Source: a virus
DNA length: 27,361 nucleotides
Virus record (IMG/VR): IMGVR_UViG_3300035698_022155
Location: 1 to 27,361 of that record
Strand: one strand, 5' to 3'
A program made the position numbers and the translations under genes. The notes under the pieces were generated by a model, which saw only the letters and a program-made list of their open reading frames with translations, was not told the DNA's origin and did no database searches. Numbering within the stretch: the first letter of the stretch is position 1; the number at the start of each line of letters is the position of its first letter. Positions 8,115 to 16,417 of this stretch are shown here, in pieces.

Positions 8115-9368
8115 TTATGTTACTCTTGCTGTCGTAACGTCTATTGCTGCGAGTGATGCGTTATTCACATTATCGAAAATGTAATTTCTGTCTACAACAA
8201 CGTTTCTTGCCACGGCGATACCTTTACCTTGATCGAAAACGCCCATGCCATATCTTTCACGAATATGTATCTGACGTACTTCTCTCTCGAAGATATTATC
8301 TTCTTCAGTATTAACATCTTCCCTCTGTACGAGTATACCACATCTCTGACTATCAGCCATTATGATGTTTGTTATTGGTTTCTCTCCCATTCCTCTATCC
8401 GTGAAAGGTGCCATATGTGTTACAAGCACTTTCATCGGTGTTGGAAGGTACTGAGGTGGTATATTAAAAGATGCGTTTAACGGTGTGAGTGTCTGTGTAA
8501 AAGCATCTATCCCATTATCGTCGCCGGTATATTTGTACCTGGCGCCTACACCATCAGGTGAAAATGGGTCAGCCCATCCGCCGTTTCCGGATCCTATAGG
8601 CATCCTTGCTGTTGCAAGTACTGCGCCACGGATAACTATCTCTCTGAGTTCCGGGTCTACTGCAAACGTTTTCCAAGCAAGCGGGTTCATTATCAGCGTG
8701 TCAGGATTAAAACCCCTAAGCGCAAGATATGCCCACATGTCGAAAAGATCGTTCAGTGTCATAGATCCATTAGCAGCACCAGCGATATTTCTACCGTTAA
8801 GTGAGCCATACTCAGAACTAGCCGGTGTCTGATTATCATACACAGTTGTTCCCATTGTGTTGATAAGCTTGATCGCCTTGTTCTCTTTAAGCCTTGCAAG
8901 AGCAGCACCAGCTGCACGCAGCCAAATATTTATAATATCGAACTGATTATCTTCAAGTACTTCTCTAGCAATATTGATAGCACAACCATATTTTGCTACC
9001 TTAATGCTGACTCCTACACCAGTCGTATCAGCAGACAGTGTGCTTCTAGGATAAGTTCCGCCCTGGGATACTTTACCGGCCATAATTCCACCGATATTTC
9101 CTATTTCCACAAGCTGACCTTCTGGTATATTAACCTTCGTAAAAAGATTAGGTATTACAAGCAGATTCGGTTGAATCGCCTCCAAAATTATCCTTCTTAC
9201 AACTTTAGGAATAAACGGTGCTATATCTTCAGTTGTTACAAGATCCCGAACCGTTAATTTTTCATTACTAAAACCGTCATTATATATGAGACCATTATTA
9301 TTAAGTACATGGTACAATCGGTCCATATATTTTCTGACCTTTTGTTTATCCTTGAGATCAATAGCCAT
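8115..9368 (-). CDS. Major capsid protein (HK97 fold)
   Basis: 417 residues with a strong SD (AAGGAGG) and codon use suggesting high expression. HK97-type features are the N-terminal helix, the APFIPKVVRRIILEAIQPNL segment followed by a loop region (GQLVEIGNIGGIMAGKVSQGG, about 94-114), the spine-helix region (AREVLEDNQFDIINIWLRAAGAALARLKENKA), the A-domain phrase LIMNPLAWKTFAVDP, and the C-terminal RYGMGVFDQGKGIAVARNVVVDRNYIF typical of this fold. It carries no long N-terminal scaffold domain, which fits the separate protease-scaffold gene upstream. Gene order portal, protease/scaffold, accessory, capsid supports the call. Confidence 0.9.
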   Translation of the reverse strand: MAIDLKDKQKVRKYMDRLYHVLNNNGLIYNDGFSNEKLTVRDLVTTEDIAPFIPKVVRRIILEAIQPNLLVIPNLFTKVNIPEGQLVEIGNIGGIMAGKVSQGGTYPRSTLSADTTGVGVSIKVAKYGCAINIAREVLEDNQFDIINIWLRAAGAALARLKENKAIKLINTMGTTVYDNQTPASSEYGSLNGRNIAGAANGSMTLNDLFDMWAYLALRGFNPDTLIMNPLAWKTFAVDPELREIVIRGAVLATARMPIGSGNGGWADPFSPDGVGARYKYTGDDNGIDAFTQTLTPLNASFNIPPQYLPTPMKVLVTHMAPFTDRGMGEKPITNIIMADSQRCGILVQREDVNTEEDNIFEREVRQIHIRERYGMGVFDQGKGIAVARNVVVDRNYIFDNVNNASLAAIDVTTARVT

Positions 9369-9398
9369 TTATGATTCCTCCTTATTAATTAAAATCAA

Positions 9399-10463
9399 TT
9401 ATACGTCTAACTCTATACGTGTATATCCAAATTCACCATTTCTTATTCTATCGCGAATATAGTTTTTTCCTACATTAAGACTATTAGCTGTAAGAACATC
9501 ACGAACGAAAACGAACAGATCAGTTGGTATTCCAGCTGTATTCTGACTCATTGTTTCTAATCCAGGATAATTCTGTATATCTGCTGCCATCTCTTTAGGA
9601 TATCTTGTATCAGTTGTTACTATTCTTCCGACTGTTTGAATAGTTTTTGTTGCACTTGAGCTGGAAGATTCTGTTATGAACCTACCAAATCTATCTGATT
9701 TCAAAAACGACCCAGATACACCTTCGTTATCATCGCTAGCAAAATAATGAAACGCGTATTTCAAATAAACTGCATCATAGCCTTCATTATTTGTTCCTAC
9801 TCCAGTATCTAAACCAAATGTGCCATCAGTAAACTTTGATGTATCACAAAATGGAAGCCACATAAAACCTTTATGTGCTATATCAACTGCATCCTGTATT
9901 TCGTAATTAAGGTTTGCACCCCTAATGTCTAACATAACATCCTGGAAAACTATCCCGGCTGGTAAGTTAGCAGCAAGCACAAGGTCATCATCAGTAGATG
10001 CGGTCCAAGGACCATAAGAATCATCTATAGTTGTGTACGCATGTGTAGACGCATTTCCACCATTAGCTGGAACTAGTAAACTAGTTATATCATCATCATA
10101 TCCAAATGCACCTGAATCAATACTCTGATCCACGATAGCTCCTGTAGCTACGCTCTCGTAAACAGGTATGTCACCACTAGCTGACGGTCCTGGAATACTA
10201 TCTGCGACTATTGTCTGAGCTGTTAGCAAAGAAACGATAGTGCCTTTTGCAAGAACTATCGGCTTTGATTCAGCCATGTCACCAGATACATATTCAGTTG
10301 TTACCCTATTCACTGGGAGCAGCTTATATGCATAAGAAGGTGCCCCGAGAACACCCATGTTTTCAATTTCGATCCTTGGATCGATAGTTACTAGACGACT
10401 GCCAACATCGATCGATTTTACTGGAACGTTTTGACTTCCGCCATCAAAATTCAAATTAGCCAT
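9399..10463 (-). CDS. Capsid-associated structural protein (possible decoration protein)
   Basis: 354 residues with a strong SD (AAAGGAGG), between the protease-scaffold gene and the major capsid gene. It is acidic and rich in Asp, Ser, Thr and Gly (SGAFGYDDDITSLLVPANGG, ASTDDDLVLAANLPAG) with likely beta structure and no transmembrane segment or catalytic motif. Its position and expected high translation suggest a virion protein, for instance a capsid decoration or cementing protein. The family is not recognised, so the role is inferred only from neighbours. Confidence 0.5.
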   Translation of the reverse strand: MANLNFDGGSQNVPVKSIDVGSRLVTIDPRIEIENMGVLGAPSYAYKLLPVNRVTTEYVSGDMAESKPIVLAKGTIVSLLTAQTIVADSIPGPSASGDIPVYESVATGAIVDQSIDSGAFGYDDDITSLLVPANGGNASTHAYTTIDDSYGPWTASTDDDLVLAANLPAGIVFQDVMLDIRGANLNYEIQDAVDIAHKGFMWLPFCDTSKFTDGTFGLDTGVGTNNEGYDAVYLKYAFHYFASDDNEGVSGSFLKSDRFGRFITESSSSSATKTIQTVGRIVTTDTRYPKEMAADIQNYPGLETMSQNTAGIPTDLFVFVRDVLTANSLNVGKNYIRDRIRNGEFGYTRIELDV

Positions 10464-10493
10464 TTCTAATCCTCCTTTAATCTTTACCTTTTA

Positions 10494-11483
10494 TTAATTA
10501 TCCTGACTATCATTTTCATCCGGGAAAAGTTTATTTTCTATAGTTGATTTGTTATCCTCAGTTTTAACTGCGTTCTTTCTGCTGTCTATTACAGCCTGAA
10601 ATGGATCATCGCCACCAACATCTTTCTCCGGATCATCTTCTACTATTTCTGAAATCTCATTTGAAGATGATTTAAGTTCTATCTTTAAATCACTTACTTT
10701 ATCTTCTAATGAAGACTTTGATCTTTCTAATAGTTCACTTTTATATTTATTATAAGCTGTCTTATATGTTTCATCGCTATCAGCATTCCTAATGGAATCA
10801 ACGAGTTTCTGTTTAGAATATACAGAAAGTTCTATGACTCTATCAACAAGCATATCTTTAACTCTCTTATTGAGTTCTACAATTTCACCATCCGAAGCTT
10901 TTGTTTTATCAGCTTGCGCGTCCAACTTAACTTTAAGGTCTTCAGTTGTCTTCTTAAGCTCATCATACCTTTTTTCTAGTTCTTCGTATTTGACTTGAAT
11001 TTCTTTTACTTTAACTTCAGCATCTGATATTTTTGTTGATTCATCAGCAACTAAAGTTTTTTCTTTCCTGTCAATACACGCAACAAGTTTACTTTTGTCT
11101 CCTGCACCGTCATAGTTTTCGATAAATTTGCGTGCTGCTTTAGCATGTTCAATATCATTTACAGGAAAACTCTTATCCGGGCCACAAAAATACTTAGTGT
11201 CTAGATTGCTTATTTTTTCTTCAGATAACTTTGAATCTTCACTAATCATCTTATCTGGGTCTTCATTAATATATTTAATATATGCTTCACCCATTGATTT
11301 TAGATCAGTTAAATCTTTTTCTTCAGCATCTTTCCAAAAAACTGAAATATCCTCATCGCAACCTTCACATTTGTCCAATAATGCTGACGCTTCATCTACT
11401 AACTTAGAAAATTGTTCTGTTGTTATAGTAGAAACAGTATCATTTGTTTTTGGATCACTTACATTCTTTTTATCTTTCTCCAT
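10494..11483 (-). CDS. Nested scaffold protein (internal in-frame start)
   Basis: Within the protease-scaffold gene an ATG at 11483 (codon 260) is preceded by AAGGAGG at 11489-11495 with a 5-nt spacer, as good as the SD of the major capsid and tail genes. It starts exactly after the protease domain and would give a 329-residue acidic, coiled-coil scaffold including the CGPDKSFPV module. A nested scaffold inside a protease gene is known from lambda (C/Nu3) and related systems, where much more scaffold than protease is needed. Expression is inferred from the SD. Confidence 0.7.
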   Translation of the reverse strand: MEKDKKNVSDPKTNDTVSTITTEQFSKLVDEASALLDKCEGCDEDISVFWKDAEEKDLTDLKSMGEAYIKYINEDPDKMISEDSKLSEEKISNLDTKYFCGPDKSFPVNDIEHAKAARKFIENYDGAGDKSKLVACIDRKEKTLVADESTKISDAEVKVKEIQVKYEELEKRYDELKKTTEDLKVKLDAQADKTKASDGEIVELNKRVKDMLVDRVIELSVYSKQKLVDSIRNADSDETYKTAYNKYKSELLERSKSSLEDKVSDLKIELKSSSNEISEIVEDDPEKDVGGDDPFQAVIDSRKNAVKTEDNKSTIENKLFPDENDSQDN

Positions 11484-12260
11484 CTTATCCTCCTTATGTT
11501 TACTGTCAAGAATAATCGATTCTCTTCTAACCATACTATCATATGTATTGAAAGTCTCGTTAGTATAATCATACTCAACTAAACTCATAGAAACTATGCC
11601 AGCTACATGTTGTGGTGAATAATCTGCAGGAAAATTTATGAATGAGCATTCATCATAATGTACCTGGGGAACTATCATTCCAACATAGTTATTATCTATT
11701 ATATCACCGCAGGCGTGATCACATGATAAAACTGGCCTACCATTAAAAACTGTTACCGGTTCTTTGCATTCTGAACAATATGGGATAGATGTTGGTCCAC
11801 CACCAGTTGAAACTGTTAAAAACTGTGACTTTAGGACTCGCTTCATTCCATCAACATCTGTCAATAGTGCATTTAAGCGTATTTTTCCAGTTGGTACTCC
11901 ACGATATTTAGCTTCATCAGCGTGTTTATCAAATGTTCCATCTGGTATTGGAATAAAAGCTGCTTCTTTTACACGTCCTAATGGTACTACTTCACCATTA
12001 TGTTCTGTTAATATTGGTTTAAGATATGGTTCTACAAATGAAGCAACACCATTTGCCATACCATCATGTGTATAAAAATATGAATTGTGGTTATAATATC
12101 CACAATGTGTTGCATCTATAACAACACTTAGCGCCTTGTCTTTAAAAAACTCTGCGTCTGATAAAGCTGAATCGCTAACTGCTATAGGTTTATCATTAAA
12201 AACGCCAATAGCTTTTGGCATTTCTATATCTATATTGTCTCTTACAATAATTCTCGACAT
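10494..12260 (-). CDS. Prohead protease fused to scaffold protein
   Basis: 588 residues. Residues about 1-232 look like a prohead protease domain: a His-rich stretch (THCGYYNHNSYFYTHDG, 51-67), GKIRLNALLTDVDGMKRVL, and FLTVSTGGG (148-155), a good candidate for the catalytic Ser motif. Cys162/Cys165 and Cys180/Cys184 can bind one zinc. The NFPADYSPQHVAGI phrase closes the domain. Residues 355-400 (FCGPDKSFPVNDIEHAKAAR, then DKSKLVACIDRKEK) match a CGPxxSFPV module common in phage capsid-maturation proteins. Residues about 408-530 are Lys/Glu-rich coiled coil typical of scaffolds. The protease start has no SD, an in-frame stop lies two codons upstream, and a tiny ORF with a good SD overlaps it. 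A second, strong start lies at codon 260. Confidence 0.8.
   Translation of the reverse strand: MSRIIVRDNIDIEMPKAIGVFNDKPIAVSDSALSDAEFFKDKALSVVIDATHCGYYNHNSYFYTHDGMANGVASFVEPYLKPILTEHNGEVVPLGRVKEAAFIPIPDGTFDKHADEAKYRGVPTGKIRLNALLTDVDGMKRVLKSQFLTVSTGGGPTSIPYCSECKEPVTVFNGRPVLSCDHACGDIIDNNYVGMIVPQVHYDECSFINFPADYSPQHVAGIVSMSLVEYDYTNETFNTYDSMVRRESIILDSKHKEDKMEKDKKNVSDPKTNDTVSTITTEQFSKLVDEASALLDKCEGCDEDISVFWKDAEEKDLTDLKSMGEAYIKYINEDPDKMISEDSKLSEEKISNLDTKYFCGPDKSFPVNDIEHAKAARKFIENYDGAGDKSKLVACIDRKEKTLVADESTKISDAEVKVKEIQVKYEELEKRYDELKKTTEDLKVKLDAQADKTKASDGEIVELNKRVKDMLVDRVIELSVYSKQKLVDSIRNADSDETYKTAYNKYKSELLERSKSSLEDKVSDLKIELKSSSNEISEIVEDDPEKDVGGDDPFQAVIDSRKNAVKTEDNKSTIENKLFPDENDSQDN
11489..11495 (-). 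promoter_or_regulatory. Strong internal ribosome binding site for the nested scaffold
   Basis: AAGGAGG sits 5 nt before an in-frame ATG inside the protease-scaffold gene. The codons (Lys-Glu-Asp-Lys) need not be spelled this way, and the full-length start at 12260 has no comparable SD. Confidence 0.7.
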
Positions 12261-12277
12261 AAGTTATATATATACAT
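12242..12277 (-). CDS. Eleven-codon upstream ORF overlapping the protease start
   Basis: An ATG at 12277 has AGGACG 3 nt upstream (AGGA core 5 nt from ATG). It encodes MYIYNLCRELL, ending at a TAA 16 nt past the protease ATG in another frame. It may capture ribosomes and lower protease synthesis relative to scaffold, or deliver ribosomes to the SD-less protease start by coupling. Support comes only from SD and position; there is no conservation evidence. Confidence 0.3.
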   Translation of the reverse strand: MYIYNLCRELL

Positions 12278-12323
12278 TTCCGTCCTATCTATATAGTAGA
12301 CACTTTACGCTAAAAATGTAATA

Positions 12324-14351
12324 CTACCGCAAAATTTCGGCTATTTTCCCAACATCTATATACGTGACTGGGAAAATTTTATCAAAATTCACATCACCTA
12401 TTTCTACCGTTGCTAATTTAATATCATTTAATACAAGATCTACCTTTTCACCATCACTCGTAGTATCCATAATTATAGCAGTAAAATATGTTTTTGTTGC
12501 TATAAAAGTTGCTAATAAATTGATTTTAAATTCTGTTGCATCAAATACTATAACAGAATCTCTAGCAATTACACAATTATCTTTTAACATATCATTTACT
12601 TCACTAAATAAATTTGCAACCAATTTATTATTTTTATCTAAAACCGTTTGTATTTCGTTTACATTATATTTATCTCCGCAAACTACTTCAAATAGATCTG
12701 TTAATACTTTATCTGTATCTGTTAATACATCATCCATTGCGCTAACCATGGTGTCCTGGAACATCACATTTGTAGAATCTTTAAATGTTGCTACAGCATC
12801 ACTTGAAACAGTTACAAATTTATCGGATATTATATTTTTATATTTATTTATACTCTCAACTAATGCATCTGTTCCCCTCTTGGCCTCGCCTGATCTACGT
12901 TTTGTGCCGTATTGATTTTTTGGTGTTTCCTTTTGTTTAGCTTTTGGTGATATCTCAGGTGCACCTATTTCTTTACCCTCACCGGTTCCCTCTGAATCAG
13001 AGAATAATTTTGCTGCTGCTATTTTAGGTATAGTTATTCTATTTAAAAATGTATTTTCAAATTCTTCCTGTGAAAAAGGATCCTTACCTATAGCGCCGCG
13101 GGCTTCATCTTCGGAATATAAATTTCCTTGCCACAATGATGCTATATGAAATTCTTTTCGTATTTTATCATCAAGATCTATTTCAGGTATATATAATTCA
13201 ACTTTATTTTCATCGTTAAATGAATCAAATCCACCTTCTTCTAATAATTCATCAAATATGAAATCCTCAACACAACTCTGTATTCTACGCTGGTATCTAG
13301 AAACGCTGTCCAGCACTATCTTATTCATTATCCCCATAGATGATCTACTTACCTCTCCCAAACCTATAGCTGCAGATGAGAGATTCATTCCAATTAATAT
13401 TCTCTCTCTAAAATAACTTAAATACCCTGTTACATCTAGCTCTCCTCTAACACCTACACATTCTATCTCATGCCGGCCATCTGTAACAAACATGCCATGT
13501 GGTTCCATTTCCATTATTTTTGCTTCTACATCATCAACTTCACCAGCCTTGGCGCCAGTTTCTTGTGTCCCTACTTTATATTGATAAAGTGGTATAGCGT
13601 GCTGGAAAACTAATATTTCAACATTCTCTTCCATACGCCTTAGTGCTCTTACATCATCTAATATATTAGCCGCTAATGGTGTAGCAAATACTTGATTTTT
13701 CTCATCATCTATTTTCATATGAATAACATCTTCTTTATTATATGTTGCTATTTCATTACCATATTGATTATAGACCTTCCATTTTTCTATTCTTTTGTTT
13801 TTTCTATCTCGCATTGCCGAAATTCTGGTTGGTTCTACAACAAAATATCCTGCTACAGGAAGAAGGTCTTTACCATAAAAGGTTCTTCTTTTTCTACCGC
13901 CAGATGCCTTTATGTTGCGCTCCTTAACAATAAAACAATTATTATATTGATATATGTATCTTGCTATATCATCAAAGAATTCTTCTGTTGATTGCTTTGT
14001 AACTTTAGATATCTGCCGCAATCTTTTAGAAACATAATTTCTTGCTGCTTTGTTTGAACCAGTTATTTTAAAACTATTTTTCCATATTAATTCAACAAAC
14101 CTTGCCCTGGACCTAGATAAGAAACCTTCTACTTTAAAAGCTGTTCTTACTGTAGCTAAAATTGTTGGTGATGATACTTCCTCAACATTCCAATTTCTAT
14201 TGATACCGTAAGTGGTTTTTATCTTTCTATATATAAATTTTAAAACTTTAACAACTGATCCACTAGATTTCTCATCAGAAACATTACTTAGATCAGTATT
14301 TCTATATCCTGAATCTATTAATCCAACCTCACGTTTTTTATTTTTATTCAT
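12324..14351 (-). CDS. Portal protein
   Basis: 675 residues, the dodecameric ring at the capsid vertex through which DNA is packaged. Typical portal features are an N-terminal region leading to SRARFVELIWKNSFKITG, a wing/stem region with YIYQYNNCFIVKERN, VEPTRISAMRDRKNKRIEKW, the NKEDVIHMKIDDEKN phrase (portals usually have a hydrophobic-H-hydrophobic motif here), TPLAANILDDVRALRRMEEN, and a long helix-plus-clip region with RERILIGMNLSSAAIGLG, SSMGIMNKIVLDSVSRYQRRIQ. The C-terminal 200 residues vary and include a Lys-rich linker. It lies between terminase and protease-scaffold, as expected. GGA lies a modest distance before the start, 2 nt after the previous stop. Confidence 0.9.
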   Translation of the reverse strand: MNKNKKREVGLIDSGYRNTDLSNVSDEKSSGSVVKVLKFIYRKIKTTYGINRNWNVEEVSSPTILATVRTAFKVEGFLSRSRARFVELIWKNSFKITGSNKAARNYVSKRLRQISKVTKQSTEEFFDDIARYIYQYNNCFIVKERNIKASGGRKRRTFYGKDLLPVAGYFVVEPTRISAMRDRKNKRIEKWKVYNQYGNEIATYNKEDVIHMKIDDEKNQVFATPLAANILDDVRALRRMEENVEILVFQHAIPLYQYKVGTQETGAKAGEVDDVEAKIMEMEPHGMFVTDGRHEIECVGVRGELDVTGYLSYFRERILIGMNLSSAAIGLGEVSRSSMGIMNKIVLDSVSRYQRRIQSCVEDFIFDELLEEGGFDSFNDENKVELYIPEIDLDDKIRKEFHIASLWQGNLYSEDEARGAIGKDPFSQEEFENTFLNRITIPKIAAAKLFSDSEGTGEGKEIGAPEISPKAKQKETPKNQYGTKRRSGEAKRGTDALVESINKYKNIISDKFVTVSSDAVATFKDSTNVMFQDTMVSAMDDVLTDTDKVLTDLFEVVCGDKYNVNEIQTVLDKNNKLVANLFSEVNDMLKDNCVIARDSVIVFDATEFKINLLATFIATKTYFTAIIMDTTSDGEKVDLVLNDIKLATVEIGDVNFDKIFPVTYIDVGKIAEILR

Positions 14352-14353
14352 AA

Positions 14354-16417
14354 TTAAAGCATTCCTTTTATTTTATCTATTTCGCCAGGGTTAAAACCAT
14401 TTTTACACGCACAATTACCTTTTTCACTCTCAGTTATTATAGCATCTACTCTAGATGGATCAACACCAACAAAATTTACAAGTAGAACTTTCATTCCAGA
14501 ATAATTCCATGGTGAAGATTTCTCTGGTTCAACATTGCTTCTAAAATCTCTACTTAACTCGTCAAGTTTATCGGCATTCATTCTTTCAATATTCTTTTGT
14601 TCAGAAAAACCTACCTTATTATATAAAGTAGACGATTTTTTAGCATTTTGTAATACATTGGAACCTGATAATAACTCAGGACTAAATTCTGATACATATG
14701 TGTTTGTGCCTTCGTCTGTCGAACACTCTACCCAAAATTTTAAATATTTATTAACGCTTTCTAAAAATCTTATCATTGCGTCCAATTCTAAAATATCTGC
14801 TGCTACCTTTACGCTAAGTGTTGATCTTTTTGGTATATCTATTAGATCATCCCATAAGCTACTTAAATACCTATTTAATTTAAGCATTAGATCTTTAAAA
14901 TATTCAGGTAATAATAATGTAAATTTATCAAATGGAACACATATACGTAATGGTCTATCTAATGGTCCCTTTTTTATATTGTATACTCGGCCTAGCCACA
15001 TATTTATACCATCCCTGAAATAACCTGTTAATAAAAATATATAATTCTTTATTATATTTCGTATAAGAACATTCACTATATTTGCTATCATGTTTCCTAA
15101 TTTTGCTATTCCATGTTTATAATCTGTTATCTGAACAGTTCGTGTAAATTTTAATAATCCTACTAGAGTTTTTAATTCATTTATTGCTGTGTCCATACCT
15201 TTTCCGCCGCGCAAACTAGGAATAATTGTTGTAAGATTGTATATAAAACAACATATCATTTCTTCGCTATTTGCCCAACTTTCAAATATCTTGTTCATTT
15301 TTTTTATATATTTTTCTGTTTCTTCTGATACTTTCTCAAACATTTTGTTACTACCAAGTGGCTCTAAATCTATCATTTTCCCACCGGCTGTTTCATTTTC
15401 ATTTTTATACTCATTACCATCGTATTTATAATTATTTTTTATTTTTGTTCCGGCTAAATCTTCGCGCATAACTCTAATATTTTCTTTTACTGCATCATTG
15501 CCAGCTTTTAATTGTAGAGAAATTGATCCGCGAACATCGCTATCTTCTGCTGCAGGTATAGCAGTTTGTTCGAAATTATGATAATGTAGCACGCATTGTG
15601 TATCAGAATCAACATTGCTGCCACCGGTCAAAGTATCCCATGTTACATTTGGTTCAATTGAACTATCATCATCATCATTTTCACTATCTATATCACTATA
15701 TGCTGATACATACCCTAATTTCTTTTTTAATTTTTCGATTTTTCTTTTTATTGATTTTGGTATCTTCTTCGCAAATGGTACACTCTTAAGTGGTTTAACT
15801 AATTTATATAAAAACTCTAAAACCCATATTATTATCTGAATCAATACAACTTTTCCCATCTTAATTGATTGGTCTTGCATAAACTTTTCCTGATCAGCTA
15901 ATATTTGCGTTGGGTCTCTATCTGCATTCATAGATGGTAAATTATTACTATATATTTTATCCTTATTTTTAGCTTTAATTAAGAATGCTTCACCATTTAA
16001 AACATTTGTTGCTGATTGATCTCCACAATACGGACATCTTATACTTTCGTGAAGCAATGGATATTTCTTAGCATCATATGGTATATTTATTTTTCGTATT
16101 TCCTCGTCTAATTTATTTCCTATTATATCTAAATTTTTGTTTATATCATCAGTTCGGCTTAAAAAATTATCTATTCTTTCTTGCTCGTCAGGTGGATATG
16201 TATCTCTAACAGTTTTTTCATTAAATGGGTCAAAATCTCCGAATGCTGCTTTAGCTTTACCTGGATGAAACTTAGCCATATGAGCATTATACGTATCCTC
16301 ATCAGGAAAAGCTTCCTTATGGTATTCACAATAATACCTGAAAAATGGTGGCACACCAAATTTATCAGCATTTATATCTTTTGTATCGTGGTTAAATTCT
16401 GGTTTTTCGAAAACCAT
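14354..16417 (-). CDS. Unrecognised large protein with zinc motifs and a possible membrane helix
   Basis: 687 residues between large terminase and portal, coupled to terminase by a TAATG overlap. Residues 30-51 form a C2H2-like motif (Cys30, His33, His46, His51). Residues 128-131 are CPYC, and the C-terminus has a CACKNGF motif, so several metal sites are possible. Residues about 189-207 (VVLIQIIIWVLEFLYKLV) are very hydrophobic and followed by a dense Lys/Arg stretch (to about 235), as in a membrane helix with a cytoplasmic anchor. The rest is mostly helical. Its position among packaging genes suggests a head-assembly, portal-associated or ejected virion protein. I do not recognise the family. 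Confidence 0.45.
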   Translation of the reverse strand: MVFEKPEFNHDTKDINADKFGVPPFFRYYCEYHKEAFPDEDTYNAHMAKFHPGKAKAAFGDFDPFNEKTVRDTYPPDEQERIDNFLSRTDDINKNLDIIGNKLDEEIRKINIPYDAKKYPLLHESIRCPYCGDQSATNVLNGEAFLIKAKNKDKIYSNNLPSMNADRDPTQILADQEKFMQDQSIKMGKVVLIQIIIWVLEFLYKLVKPLKSVPFAKKIPKSIKRKIEKLKKKLGYVSAYSDIDSENDDDDSSIEPNVTWDTLTGGSNVDSDTQCVLHYHNFEQTAIPAAEDSDVRGSISLQLKAGNDAVKENIRVMREDLAGTKIKNNYKYDGNEYKNENETAGGKMIDLEPLGSNKMFEKVSEETEKYIKKMNKIFESWANSEEMICCFIYNLTTIIPSLRGGKGMDTAINELKTLVGLLKFTRTVQITDYKHGIAKLGNMIANIVNVLIRNIIKNYIFLLTGYFRDGINMWLGRVYNIKKGPLDRPLRICVPFDKFTLLLPEYFKDLMLKLNRYLSSLWDDLIDIPKRSTLSVKVAADILELDAMIRFLESVNKYLKFWVECSTDEGTNTYVSEFSPELLSGSNVLQNAKKSSTLYNKVGFSEQKNIERMNADKLDELSRDFRSNVEPEKSSPWNYSGMKVLLVNFVGVDPSRVDAIITESEKGNCACKNGFNPGEIDKIKGML

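Noticed and set aside
12261-12323. Third leftward promoter before the protease-scaffold gene
   Set aside because: A CTATATAGATAG stretch resembles the -10 region of the two good promoters, but there is no TTGAAA-like box at 18 bp.
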